Shown here: piece by piece, positions 7,892 to 14,551 of the stretch
Layout: every line of letters begins with the position of its first letter
Position numbering within the stretch: position 1 is the first letter of the stretch
Source: Bacillota bacterium
Lineage (GTDB): Bacteria; Bacillota; Clostridia; Tissierellales; Sporanaerobacteraceae
Direction: 5' to 3'
DNA length: 14,551 bases
Assembly (NCBI GenBank): GCA_029779375.1
Contig: JAKPAR010000314.1
Location: forward strand, 1 to 14,551
The notes under the pieces: model-generated
Seen by the model: only the letters and a program-made list of their open reading frames with translations
What the model was told of the DNA's origin: nothing
Databases searched by the model: none
Made by a program: the position numbers and the translations under genes

Positions 7892-8476
7892 TTATTTTCT
7901 AAATTCTATTACTTCATCTATTATACCATACTTTTTAGCTTCTTCAGCAGACATAAAGAAATCTCTATCTGTATCACGAGCAATTTTCTCGTAAGGTTGA
8001 CCAGTTCTCTCACTTAATATCCTATTTATTTGTTCTCTTGTTTTTACAATTCTTTCAGCATGAATTCTGATATCTTCTGCTTGCCCTTGCATACCACCTA
8101 GTGGTTGATGTATCATTATCTCTGCATTTGGTAATGCAAATCTCTTGCCCTTCTTTCCTGCAGCAAGCAAAAATGCACCCATACTTGCTGCCATTCCTAT
8201 ACATATAGTTGAAACATCTGGTTTTATATATTGAATTGTATCATAAATTGCAAAACCAGATGTTATAGATCCACCTGGACTATTTATATAAAGCTGAATA
8301 TCTTTATCAGGATCTTCTGCTTCTAAAAATAGCAATTGTGCAACTACCAAGTTTGCAGTTATATCATTTACTTCTTCGCCAAGAAATATTATTCTTTCTT
8401 TTAGTAGCCTGGAGTAAATATCGTAAGATCTTTCTCCTCTATTGTTTTGTTCAACCACAATTGGAACTAAAGCCAT
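7892..8476 (-). CDS. clpP: ATP-dependent Clp protease proteolytic subunit ClpP
   Basis: Serine peptidase forming the two-ring, 14-subunit chamber of ClpXP; 194 residues from the chosen start. The catalytic triad S98 (GMAASMGA), H123 (MIHQPLGG) and D172 (DTDRDFF) falls at exactly the B. subtilis numbering, which supports the start at 8476 ([16 protein letters not shown]). The frame is open further upstream to a TTG at 8497, but that extension would encode the ribosome site itself (AGGAGG, as Arg-Arg). An ATG at 8482 is only 3 bases from that site, against 9 for 8476. It lies downstream of tig and upstream of clpX, in one operon. No second clpP is present here. Confidence 0.97.
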   Translation of the reverse strand: MALVPIVVEQNNRGERSYDIYSRLLKERIIFLGEEVNDITANLVVAQLLFLEAEDPDKDIQLYINSPGGSITSGFAIYDTIQYIKPDVSTICIGMAASMGAFLLAAGKKGKRFALPNAEIMIHQPLGGMQGQAEDIRIHAERIVKTREQINRILSERTGQPYEKIARDTDRDFFMSAEEAKKYGIIDEVIEFRK

Positions 8477-8503
8477 ATTCATACCCCTCCTACTCAATAC
8501 TTA

Positions 8504-9793
8504 TTAAATAAATTTAGCATTTGATATTAAAAATTCAATGGTCTTATCTCTAATTATACCCTCTTTAAGATATTCTAAATCTCCCAATTTCATATCTTGT
8601 TTGAACTTTTCCACATCTTCATGATTATATTCTACTGCCATTCTTTCTAATTCCTTGTCAATGTCTTCATCAGAAGCTTGAATATTTTCAGCTTTTGCAA
8701 CTGCTCCAAGTATTAAATCACTTTTAACTCTTCTTTCAGCATTTGGTCTCATTTGTTCTTTCAAATCTTCTATGGTACTATTTGTAAGTTCAAAATACCT
8801 ATCTATTGAAAGTCCTTGCAATCTCAATCTATAATCAAATTCTGCTATTTCATTTTGAATTTGATTATCTATCATAACTTCTGGAATATCAACTTCAGAT
8901 GATTCTACAAGTGCTTTAATAACGCTATTTTCTCTTTCAATTTCTTCTTTGTTTTTTGCTTCTTTTTCTAATCTTTCCCTTATACTATTTTTAAATTCCT
9001 CTAATGTATCATATTCGCTAACATCTTTTGCAAATTCATCATCAAGAACTGGAAATTCTTTTTCTTTAATATCATTGATAGTTACTTTGAAAAGAGCTTC
9101 TTTTCCCTTTAGACTTTCCTCAAAATAATCTTCAGGGAATGTCACCTTTACATCAACTAAATCTCCCTTTTTCTTTCCAATAAGTTGTTCTTCAAATCCA
9201 GGAATAAATCTACCTGCGCCTATTTCTAGTTCTTGATTTTCTGCTGAACCGCCTTCAAACTTTTCTTCACCTACGTACCCTTCAAAATCAATATTTAAAA
9301 TATCCCCTTCTTTCGCTTCCCTATCTGATGCATCTACAAGTCTATAATTCATATCTCTAATATTTTTTAATTCTTCTTCAACATCTTCATCTGTAACATT
9401 ATACTCTACTTTTTCTACTTCTATACCCTTGTAATCCCCCAATTTAACTTCAGGTTTTATAGTCACTTCTACTTTGAATATAACAGGTTTGCCACTTTCA
9501 AGTTGTTCAATATCTACATCTGGAGTATCTACTGGTTCAAGAGACAATTCTTTTATCGCTTCTTCGTATGCATCTGGTAATATAATATTTAATGCTTCTT
9601 CATAAAATACTCCTTCACCATAATTCATTTCAATTATTTTTCTTGGAGCTTTACCCTTTCTAAATCCAGGTATATTGAATCTGCTTCTATTTTTTAGATA
9701 TGCTTTTTGAACTGCTTTTTCAAATTTATCTTCACCTATCTCAATAGTAAAGGTAGCTTTGTTGTTTTCTTTTTTTTCTAAAACAGAATTCAT
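8504..9793 (-). CDS. tig: Trigger factor (ribosome-bound chaperone, peptidyl-prolyl isomerase)
   Basis: Chaperone that binds at the ribosome exit tunnel and shields nascent chains; 429 residues, the usual length. The N-terminal ribosome-binding domain carries the signature GFRKGKAPR (43-51). An FKBP-type PPIase domain spans about 155-245 (GDILNIDFEGYVGEEKFEGG, then IPGFEEQLIGKKKGD). The rest is the helical C-terminal substrate-binding cradle. The ATG at 9793 is preceded by GAGGAGG with a 9-base gap. Tandem TAA stops end the gene, 27 bases before the clpP start, so tig heads the tig-clpP-clpX transcript. A promoter lies at 9858-9885. Confidence 0.97.
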   Translation of the reverse strand: MNSVLEKKENNKATFTIEIGEDKFEKAVQKAYLKNRSRFNIPGFRKGKAPRKIIEMNYGEGVFYEEALNIILPDAYEEAIKELSLEPVDTPDVDIEQLESGKPVIFKVEVTIKPEVKLGDYKGIEVEKVEYNVTDEDVEEELKNIRDMNYRLVDASDREAKEGDILNIDFEGYVGEEKFEGGSAENQELEIGAGRFIPGFEEQLIGKKKGDLVDVKVTFPEDYFEESLKGKEALFKVTINDIKEKEFPVLDDEFAKDVSEYDTLEEFKNSIRERLEKEAKNKEEIERENSVIKALVESSEVDIPEVMIDNQIQNEIAEFDYRLRLQGLSIDRYFELTNSTIEDLKEQMRPNAERRVKSDLILGAVAKAENIQASDEDIDKELERMAVEYNHEDVEKFKQDMKLGDLEYLKEGIIRDKTIEFLISNAKFI

Positions 9794-9844
9794 CTATCTT
9801 TTCCTCCTCGTTATCTTTTTATTTATTTCCCATATAGCTAACTC

Positions 9845-9885
9845 ATTATACCATAAAATTATATCATATAAAATATGTATATCAA
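9845..9885 (-). promoter_or_regulatory. Promoter region of tig-clpP-clpX
   Basis: Minus strand: TTGATA (9885-9880), a 16-base spacer and TATAAT (9863-9858) preceded by TGA, a good extended -10 promoter. A second TATAAT preceded by TGG sits at 9850-9845 without a clear -35 and may be an alternative start. The leader is about 45-57 bases. No CIRCE inverted repeat or CtsR heptad repeat is visible, so heat-shock control of the usual kinds is not evident. Confidence 0.65.
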
Positions 9886-9917
9886 ATGCATCTTTAATTA
9901 AATATTCTTATATTATG

Positions 9918-9950
9918 AAAAAAACCAATGGAACAACCACTGGTTTTTTT
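9918..9950 (-). terminator. Terminator of tRNA-Leu
   Basis: Minus-strand stem AAAAAAACCAGTGG (9950-9937) / CCATTGGTTTTTTT (9931-9918), one G·U pair, loop TTGTT, with the U-run forming the 3' arm. It begins on the last A of the encoded CCA. It separates the tRNA from the tig promoter and, being A/T symmetrical, could work in both directions. Confidence 0.85.
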
Positions 9951-10033
9951 GGTGCGGGAAAGAGGACTTGAACCCCCACGTCAATGACACTAGATCCTAA
10001 GTCTAGCGCGTCTGCCAATTCCGCCATTCCCGC
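9950..10033 (-). tRNA. tRNA-Leu (anticodon UAG)
   Basis: An 84-base class II tRNA with encoded CCA. Acceptor arms GCGGGAA / TTCCCGC pair fully, with discriminator A. The anticodon stem is CTAGA / TCTAG around loop CTTAGGA, anticodon UAG (reads CUN, mainly CUA). The variable arm has a short GTC-ATT-GAC stem, as expected of tRNA-Leu. The T-loop TTCAAGT is standard; its stem contains two G·U pairs (GGGGG / CCTCT). It is transcribed alone from the strong promoter at 10059-10086 and ended by the hairpin that starts at the CCA. Confidence 0.97.
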
Positions 10034-10058
10034 ATATAAAGCTTTCAACTACTTTATT

Positions 10059-10086
10059 ATTATAACATTTCTATATTAGTTGTCAA
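10059..10086 (-). promoter_or_regulatory. Strong sigma-A promoter of tRNA-Leu
   Basis: Minus strand: perfect TTGACA (10086-10081), a 16-base spacer and perfect TATAAT (10064-10059) preceded by TGT (extended -10). The predicted start is near 10052, about 19 bases before the mature tRNA 5' end. It is the best consensus promoter in the window. Confidence 0.9.
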
Positions 10087-10105
10087 TATTTTTTTTATTT
10101 TTTTA

Positions 10106-10137
10106 GAAAAAAGAGCTGCAATATATTTTGCAACTCT
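10106..10137 (-). terminator. Terminator of the opp operon
   Basis: Minus-strand stem AGAGTTGCA (10137-10129) / TGCAGCTCT (10120-10112), one G·U pair, 8-base loop, followed by five T's and then further A/T runs. It lies 37 bases after the stop of the small membrane protein and just before the tRNA-Leu promoter. Confidence 0.85.
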
Positions 10138-10173
10138 ATTCTTCATAAATTTCTGCTATATCTAAAATGGTAT

Positions 10174-10398
10174 TTACTTCATAAAATACGTGGTAAACAA
10201 GTACGTAAAAAGTGCAAAAATTCCTACCCCAATAAGCATTATAGGCAACAATATTTCAAAGGCTGCAATTATCATTGCTAAAATATCTGTCTTCGTAAAT
10301 TCAAAAGGTTCTTCTTCATTCTTTTTATCTACTGATCTTTTTATTTCTTCTTCTCTTTCTCTAATAGACTGCTTATTTGGCAAAGTGGCACGCCACAA
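10174..10398 (-). CDS. Small membrane protein at the end of the opp operon, unknown function
   Basis: Not recognised as any named family. It is a 74-residue protein with a charged N-terminal part (residues 8-37, rich in Arg, Lys and Glu) and a 34-residue hydrophobic stretch (39-72), either one long membrane helix or a tight two-helix hairpin around the proline at 52. The frame starts with TTG at 10398, inside the last codons of oppF (26-base overlap). The start is supported by AGGAGGAG (10405-10412) 6 bases upstream, which also encodes the Gly-Gly-Glu of OppF. This gives likely translational coupling to OppF and the same transcript, ended by the terminator downstream. A membrane-associated accessory role for the transporter is inference from position only. 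It could alternatively be an unrelated small protein that happens to end the operon. Confidence 0.7.
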   Translation of the reverse strand: MWRATLPNKQSIREREEEIKRSVDKKNEEEPFEFTKTDILAMIIAAFEILLPIMLIGVGIFALFTYLFTTYFMK

Positions 10399-11344
10399 AA
10401 TGTTCTCCTCCTAAATCTCTAAATTCTGGCACCTGTTCCTTGCAAATATCTTTTGCATACATACAACGAGTATGGAACTTACATCCAGATGGTGGATTTG
10501 CAGGACTTGGTATGTCCCCTTGTAATATAATCCTATTTATTTTCTTTGTTGGATCTGGCACTGGTATCGCTGATAATAATGCTTGAGTATAAGGATGTTT
10601 TGGATTGTCAAATAGTGATTTTTTATCAGCTAGTTCTACTAGTGTTCCCAAATACATTACTCCTATTCTATGACTTATATATTTAACTACACCTAAATCA
10701 TGAGATATAAATAAATAGGATAGTTTACGTTCGTGTTGTAAATCAGTCAACAAGTTTATAACTTGTGATTGAATAGAAACGTCAAGAGCAGAAACTGGTT
10801 CATCAGCAACTATAAATGATGGATTCAATGCTAATGCCCTAGCAATTCCTATACGTTGACGTTGCCCTCCTGAAAATTCATGAGGATATCTATTTATATG
10901 ATATTTTGCAAGACCACATTTAGTTATTACATCTACTATATAATCATCAAGCTCTTTTCCTTTTTTATATATTCCATGTTCAACTAATGCTTCTCCTACT
11001 ATTTCAGAAACTGTCATTCTAGGGTTTAATGAACTATATGGGTCTTGAAATACTATCTGCATTTCTCTTCTAAGTTTTTTCATTTCATCTTTTGAAGCAT
11101 TTAAAACATCTTGTCCTTTATAGGTAACAGTACCTTCAGTAGCATCTAACAATCTCAATATCGTTCTTCCTGTCGTAGATTTTCCACATCCAGATTCTCC
11201 TACAAGTCCTAATGTCTCTCCTTCTTTTATATAAAGCGAAACGCCATCAACAGCTTTTACATCTCCTACTCTTTTTCTAAAAGCACCTTTATATATTGGA
11301 AAATATTTTTTTAAGTTTTTAGCTTCTAATATTACTTCACTCAT
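10373..11344 (-). CDS. oppF: Oligopeptide ABC transporter ATP-binding protein, OppF type
   Basis: One of the two cytoplasmic ATPases of a peptide importer; 323 residues. Motifs: Walker [10 protein letters not shown] (49-57), Q-loop Q100, ABC signature SGGQRQR (158-164), Walker B FIVADEP (177-183) and H-loop H215. The C-terminal oligopeptide-transporter extension holds four cysteines (288, 294, 301, 319) in a CKFHTRC-type motif shared with OppD. Its start ATG shares one base with the oppD stop (TAATG) and has a full AGGAGGTGA ribosome site, so the two ATPases are translated together. The 3' end hosts the start of the small membrane-protein gene. Opp, App and Dpp families are hard to tell apart; the A-B-C-D-F gene order favours Opp. 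Confidence 0.92.
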   Translation of the reverse strand: MSEVILEAKNLKKYFPIYKGAFRKRVGDVKAVDGVSLYIKEGETLGLVGESGCGKSTTGRTILRLLDATEGTVTYKGQDVLNASKDEMKKLRREMQIVFQDPYSSLNPRMTVSEIVGEALVEHGIYKKGKELDDYIVDVITKCGLAKYHINRYPHEFSGGQRQRIGIARALALNPSFIVADEPVSALDVSIQSQVINLLTDLQHERKLSYLFISHDLGVVKYISHRIGVMYLGTLVELADKKSLFDNPKHPYTQALLSAIPVPDPTKKINRIILQGDIPSPANPPSGCKFHTRCMYAKDICKEQVPEFRDLGGEHFVACHFAK

Positions 11345-12321
11345 TATTTAGTCACCTCCTCTGCTCTAAAGCAGCTGACTTTGTGCCCAGGTGCTATTTC
11401 CCTTAAACTTGGCTGACCTTTTCTACATTCATCTGTTGCAAACTTACACCTTGGATGAAAATAGCAGCCTTTTGGCAAATACAATGGATTTGGTACTGAA
11501 CCGCTGATACTTTCAAGTCTCTTGCCTTCTTCAATAAGAGAAGGTATAGAGTTCATAAGACCTATTGTATAAGGATGTCTAGGATTTTTAAACAATTCAT
11601 CAACAGGAGCATCCTCTACTATTTTCCCTGAATACATAACTACTACGTGATCAGACATCTCAGCTACTACACCAAGATCGTGGGTAATAAGCATTATAGA
11701 TGTGTTTAATTTATTTTTTAAATCATTCATAAGTTCAAGTATTTGTGCCTGAATAGTTACATCTAGAGCAGTTGTAGGCTCATCTGCAATTAAAAGTTTA
11801 GGTTGGCAAGAAACCGCCATAGCTATCATGACTCTCTGTCTCATGCCTCCTGATAGTTGATGTGGATACTCATCAACTATTTTTTCTGCTCTAGGAATTC
11901 CTACAAGCTTAAGCATTTCAATAGCTTTTTTTCTAGCTTCTGATTCATCTAAATTTTGATGAAGCATCAATGCTTCCATAATCTGAAATCCAACAGTGAA
12001 TACTGGATTTAAAGAAGTCATAGGTTCTTGAAATATCATTGAAATATCATTTCCACGAATATGTCTTATTTTTTCATCAGAAACTTTAGTCAAATCTTCT
12101 CCATTAAACATTATTTTTCCACTAACTATTTTTCCTGGAGGATCAGGTATTAGACGTAGTATTGACATAGCTGTTATACTCTTGCCACAACCAGATTCTC
12201 CTACAATTCCAATAGTTTTTCCAGCTTCTACTGAAAAATTAACACCATCAACAGCTTTAACTACTCCATCATCAGTATAAAAGTAGGTTCTCAAATCTTG
12301 TACTTCTAATAGATTTCCCAT
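11344..12321 (-). CDS. oppD: Oligopeptide ABC transporter ATP-binding protein, OppD type
   Basis: Partner ATPase of OppF in the peptide importer; 325 residues. Motifs: Walker A GESGCGKS (41-48), Q-loop Q98, signature SGGMRQR (157-163), Walker B LLIADEP (176-182) and H-loop H214. The C-terminal extension has cysteines 286, 292, 299 and 317 in a CYFHPRC-type motif, as in OppF. The SGGMRQR signature and the early [10 protein letters not shown] segment are characteristic of OppD/DppD rather than OppF. It starts 15 bases after oppC and ends overlapping oppF by one base. Confidence 0.92.
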   Translation of the reverse strand: MGNLLEVQDLRTYFYTDDGVVKAVDGVNFSVEAGKTIGIVGESGCGKSITAMSILRLIPDPPGKIVSGKIMFNGEDLTKVSDEKIRHIRGNDISMIFQEPMTSLNPVFTVGFQIMEALMLHQNLDESEARKKAIEMLKLVGIPRAEKIVDEYPHQLSGGMRQRVMIAMAVSCQPKLLIADEPTTALDVTIQAQILELMNDLKNKLNTSIMLITHDLGVVAEMSDHVVVMYSGKIVEDAPVDELFKNPRHPYTIGLMNSIPSLIEEGKRLESISGSVPNPLYLPKGCYFHPRCKFATDECRKGQPSLREIAPGHKVSCFRAEEVTK

Positions 12322-12336
12322 ATTTCTATCCTCCTA

Positions 12337-13296
12337 TCATTTAGACTTAGGGTCAATTGCATCTCTTAGTCCATCACCAAACAAGTTGATACTCATTACT
12401 GCAAAGAATATAGCAACTCCTGGTGGCAACCACAACCAAACACGATTCTTCAATACATATATATCTCTTGCATTTTGAACCAAGTTGCCCCAAGTAGGAA
12501 CAGGTGGTGTTACCCCAAGACCAAGGAAAGATAGCCCTGCTTCACTCATTATAGCTCCAGCCATTCCTAGTGTAGCACTAACTATTATATATCCCAATGT
12601 ATTTGGAATTAAATGTTTCCAGATAATTCTACTATCTCTGATACCTAAAGCTTTTGCAGCTTGTATAAATTCTTGTTCTCTAAGGGAAAGTATTTGTCCC
12701 CTTATCATCCTAGCAAGTCCGCCCCAACTCAACAAGCCTATTATAAACATCATTATATACATTCTCTTTTCAGGTGCTACTTCCGGACCTATAACCGCTG
12801 AAATAGTAATCGCTATTGGCAAAAATGGAAAAGCCATAAATATTTCAACTATTCTCATTAATAGATTATCTACCCATCCTCCATAGTATCCAGCAAGTCC
12901 ACCAACAAGTGCACCTATTATTATCTCGATTATTACGGCAAAAAGTCCAACCTGCATAGAAACTCTTCCGCCATATAATATTCTAGTCAAATAATCCCTA
13001 CCCAACTCGTCAGTTCCCATTAAATGTGCTTTAGATGGTGGCTGATTTACTTGTGAAAAGTCCATCGTATATGGGTCATAAGGTGTCAATATTGGTGCAA
13101 ATAAGGCAAGAAATACCATGATAATAAATATTATCATTCCTGCTACTGCTACCTTATTCTTTTTAAATTTTCTTAAAACCAACTTCCAAGGAGTAAGTAT
13201 TACTTGTTCTTCTTCTTTTATTTCTTTACTGTCTAAACCATTGCTCTTGTTAGGAGCTTTATTTTCAGTTTTATTTTTAATATTTTTTTCAGTCAC
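12337..13296 (-). CDS. oppC: Oligopeptide ABC transporter permease, OppC type
   Basis: Inner permease subunit; 319 residues. Residues 1-34 are a hydrophilic Lys/Glu-rich tail. The first membrane helix is about 48-71, followed by the extracytoplasmic HLMGTDELGRD segment (91-101) typical of OppC/DppC. More helices lie about 113-137, 151-169, 180-197, 233-253 and 288-307. The ATPase-docking EAA loop is around QAAKALG (212-218) to WKHLIPN (226-232). The start is GTG at 13296, with AGGAGGG 6 bases upstream; no ATG fits better. It follows oppB by 17 bases. It forms the membrane channel with OppB. Confidence 0.92.
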   Translation of the reverse strand: MTEKNIKNKTENKAPNKSNGLDSKEIKEEEQVILTPWKLVLRKFKKNKVAVAGMIIFIIMVFLALFAPILTPYDPYTMDFSQVNQPPSKAHLMGTDELGRDYLTRILYGGRVSMQVGLFAVIIEIIIGALVGGLAGYYGGWVDNLLMRIVEIFMAFPFLPIAITISAVIGPEVAPEKRMYIMMFIIGLLSWGGLARMIRGQILSLREQEFIQAAKALGIRDSRIIWKHLIPNTLGYIIVSATLGMAGAIMSEAGLSFLGLGVTPPVPTWGNLVQNARDIYVLKNRVWLWLPPGVAIFFAVMSINLFGDGLRDAIDPKSK

Positions 13297-13313
13297 TTAA
13301 TACCCTCCTTTCT

Positions 13314-14276
13314 TTATTCAACTTTAATTCTTGGATCTACTAATGCATATCCAATATCAGCCAACAAATTCCCGAGTAAAGTTAGTAGAGCAAAGAACAT
13401 ATTCAATGCCATAATCAAGTTATAATCTCTTGCGCTAATTGCATCCATCATAACATTCCCAATTCCAGGCCATACAAATGTAGTCTCTAATATAACTGCT
13501 CCAGAGAAAAGTCCTGGAATCCAGAATCCTATAATAGTCATTATTGGTATAAGAGCATTTCTAAATGCATGTTTATATATTACAACTTTTTCTGAAAGAC
13601 CTTTTGATCTTGCAGTACGAATATAATCTTGATTTATTACTTCAAGCATACTTGTTCTTGTATATCTAACTAAACTTGCCATACTTCCTATAACTAATAC
13701 AAGTGCTGGCAAAAATATATGATGCATTACATCTTTTATATGAGCCCAGCCAGTAGCATTTTTCCCAGGAGTAACCATACCATTTATAGGAAAAGCATTC
13801 AATTTAACTGAGAATATATAGATTAGCAGCAATCCAAAGAAAAACGATGGCATAGATATACCTATGATTGAAAATACTGTCCAGAAATTATCTGTTTTCG
13901 AATACTGTTTTACAGCACAAATTATCCCAATAGGAATTGAAATCAAAAATGCCAATATAAAATCTACAACATTTAAAAGAAAAGTATTCCAAATGAAATT
14001 TGGTACAACATCGCTGACAGGTTTCTTATATATATAAGAATCACCAAAATCACCTTTTACTGATCTTGTTAACCAATTCCAATATTGAACAGGCAATGGC
14101 TTGTCCAATCCAAGTCTGGCACGTTCTGCAGCTCTCTGTTCTGCTGTTGCTTTAGGGTCTAGATTTGTTCCAACGGGATCTCCCGGTGCCATTTTTACTA
14201 TTCCAAATATAACTATTGATATGATGAGTATTACTGGTATCATGTGCAATAATCTTCTTATTATATACTTTAGCAT
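13314..14276 (-). CDS. oppB: Oligopeptide ABC transporter permease, OppB type
   Basis: Permease subunit pairing with OppC; 320 residues. The N-terminal helix (8-29) is followed by the extracytoplasmic PGDPVG segment (31-36) and a region ending SVKGDFGDS (72-80), hallmarks of OppB/DppB/AppB. Helices lie about 98-122, 133-156, 186-203, 242-262 and 285-311. The EAA loop is TARSKGLSEKVVIYKHAFRN (221-240), which contacts an ATPase subunit. The C-terminus is LVDPRIKVE, as usual for the family. The ATG at 14276 has AAAGGAGGG just upstream. It is preceded by an intercistronic hairpin after oppA and followed closely by oppC. Confidence 0.93.
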   Translation of the reverse strand: MLKYIIRRLLHMIPVILIISIVIFGIVKMAPGDPVGTNLDPKATAEQRAAERARLGLDKPLPVQYWNWLTRSVKGDFGDSYIYKKPVSDVVPNFIWNTFLLNVVDFILAFLISIPIGIICAVKQYSKTDNFWTVFSIIGISMPSFFFGLLLIYIFSVKLNAFPINGMVTPGKNATGWAHIKDVMHHIFLPALVLVIGSMASLVRYTRTSMLEVINQDYIRTARSKGLSEKVVIYKHAFRNALIPIMTIIGFWIPGLFSGAVILETTFVWPGIGNVMMDAISARDYNLIMALNMFFALLTLLGNLLADIGYALVDPRIKVE

Positions 14277-14310
14277 AGTTTCCCTCCTTTAATGCTCTAA
14301 AGTTTACTCT

Positions 14311-14355
14311 TATACAATATAAACCCGGCAACACCAACCGGGTTTACACTGTATA
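14311..14355 (-). other. Intercistronic hairpin between oppA and oppB
   Basis: In the minus-strand RNA, TATACAGTGTAAACCCGG (14355-14338) pairs along its whole length with CCGGGTTTATATTGTATA (14328-14311): 18 pairs, two of them G·U, 9-base loop. No U-tract follows, so it looks like an mRNA-stabilising or attenuating structure rather than a full terminator. The plus-strand RNA would have A·C mismatches at the two G·U sites, so the structure suits only the opp transcript. Confidence 0.75.
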
Positions 14356-14380
14356 ATCTTTTACATTAATCTATCGAAAA

Positions 14381-14551
14381 TTATTGTGCTAATTCAACAT
14401 TCAATATAACGTCTCTACTTGTCCAGTCTTGGAATGGTGAAGTATTGAAGTTTTGAACACGTTCATTTACTGCATCCCATGATAAGTTTTGAGTTAAGAA
14501 CATATATGGCAATTCCTCATTCATAAGTTTACACCATTCTTGATAAATTTC
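14381..14551 (-). CDS. oppA: Oligopeptide-binding protein OppA-like, C-terminal 56 residues (5' part outside window)
   Basis: The end of an open frame entering from the right edge and stopping at TAA (14381-14383). The visible part begins EIYQEWCKLMNEELPYMFLT and ends in DVILNVELAQ. The 'ExLPYMFL' helix-strand segment and the position directly before oppB fit the C-terminus of a family 5 extracellular solute-binding protein, which would be a lipoprotein delivering peptides to OppBC. The lipobox and most of the protein lie outside the window, so the call rests on context and a short similarity. Confidence 0.8.
   Translation of the reverse strand, partial: EIYQEWCKLMNEELPYMFLTQNLSWDAVNERVQNFNTSPFQDWTSRDVILNVELAQ

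Noticed and set aside
4134..9793. A novel defence or accessory system in the protease cluster
   Set aside because: Every gene is a full-length, well-conserved housekeeping chaperone, protease or GTPase in a common order; nothing extra is inserted.
9794..9917. CtsR or CIRCE heat-shock operator upstream of tig-clpP-clpX
   Set aside because: No GGTCAAA-type heptad repeat and no long CIRCE inverted repeat could be found here, nor in the spacer before lon.
9950..10033. tRNA-Leu as an integration site
   Set aside because: No integrase and no repeat of the tRNA 3' end were seen in the flanks; both neighbours are ordinary operons.
10190..10414. 74-codon plus-strand open frame opposite the small membrane protein
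   Set aside because: It lacks a ribosome site, whereas the minus-strand frame has an AGGAGGAG site and fits the opp operon. The hydrophobicity on both strands is a normal mirror effect.
14152..14337. 61-codon minus-strand open frame overlapping the oppB start
   Set aside because: Out of frame with the well-supported OppB N-terminus; its upstream part is only the intercistronic spacer.
14281..14380. Riboswitch or T-box in the oppA-oppB spacer
   Set aside because: Only one hairpin is present, with no conserved T-box or riboswitch core; the spacer is too short for the known classes.

Overview
The window reads as a chromosomal housekeeping segment of an AT-rich Gram-positive anaerobe, most likely a member of the Clostridia/Tissierellia. 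The reasons are strong AT bias and AGA/ATA-rich codon use, strong AGGAGG-type ribosome sites on nearly every gene, rubredoxin, an S-layer-homology (SLH) surface protein, and the tig-clpP-clpX-lon-engB order typical of Firmicutes. Genus cannot be fixed from the sequence alone. Almost everything is on the minus strand; rubredoxin is the only convincing plus-strand gene.

Reading in the direction of minus-strand transcription (right to left): (1) 14551-10174 is an oligopeptide ABC importer operon, oppA (3' end only)-oppB-oppC-oppD-oppF, plus a small unrecognised membrane protein that starts inside oppF. A long hairpin separates oppA from oppB, and a terminator closes the operon at 10106-10137. 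(2) A tRNA-Leu(UAG) with its own strong promoter and terminator occupies 10086-9918. (3) tig-clpP-clpX (9793-6592) encodes trigger factor and the ClpXP protease and ends in a terminator. (4) lon-engB (6494-3539) has its own promoter, whose -35 lies on the clpX terminator U-tract; no lonB lies between clpX and lon. (5) Rubredoxin (3360-3518, plus strand) converges on engB and diverges from (6) a two-gene unit: an RsbW/SpoIIAB-like ATP-binding protein and a secreted protein with PepSY/YcdB-like repeats and three SLH domains, ended by a terminator. (7) typA/bipA (5' part only) runs off the left edge.

The theme of the middle is protein quality control: nascent-chain folding (Tig), ATP-dependent proteolysis (ClpXP, Lon) and a ribosome-assembly GTPase (EngB). 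The opp operon supplies peptides. No CIRCE element or CtsR-type heptad repeat was seen upstream of tig, clpP, clpX or lon; recognisable promoters are of the vegetative sigma-A kind. The least ordinary place is 3151-3360: two divergent GGGTAAAAT motifs, each with a GTTTAA-like hexamer 13 or 14 bases upstream, resemble SigB/SigF-class promoters. One faces the anti-sigma-like gene and the other rubredoxin.

No insertion sequence, CRISPR array, phage gene or riboswitch was recognised. No gene-free stretch exceeds 300 bases; the longest, 3169-3359, holds the divergent promoters. I did not find a clear new multi-gene system; the best leads are listed as findings.
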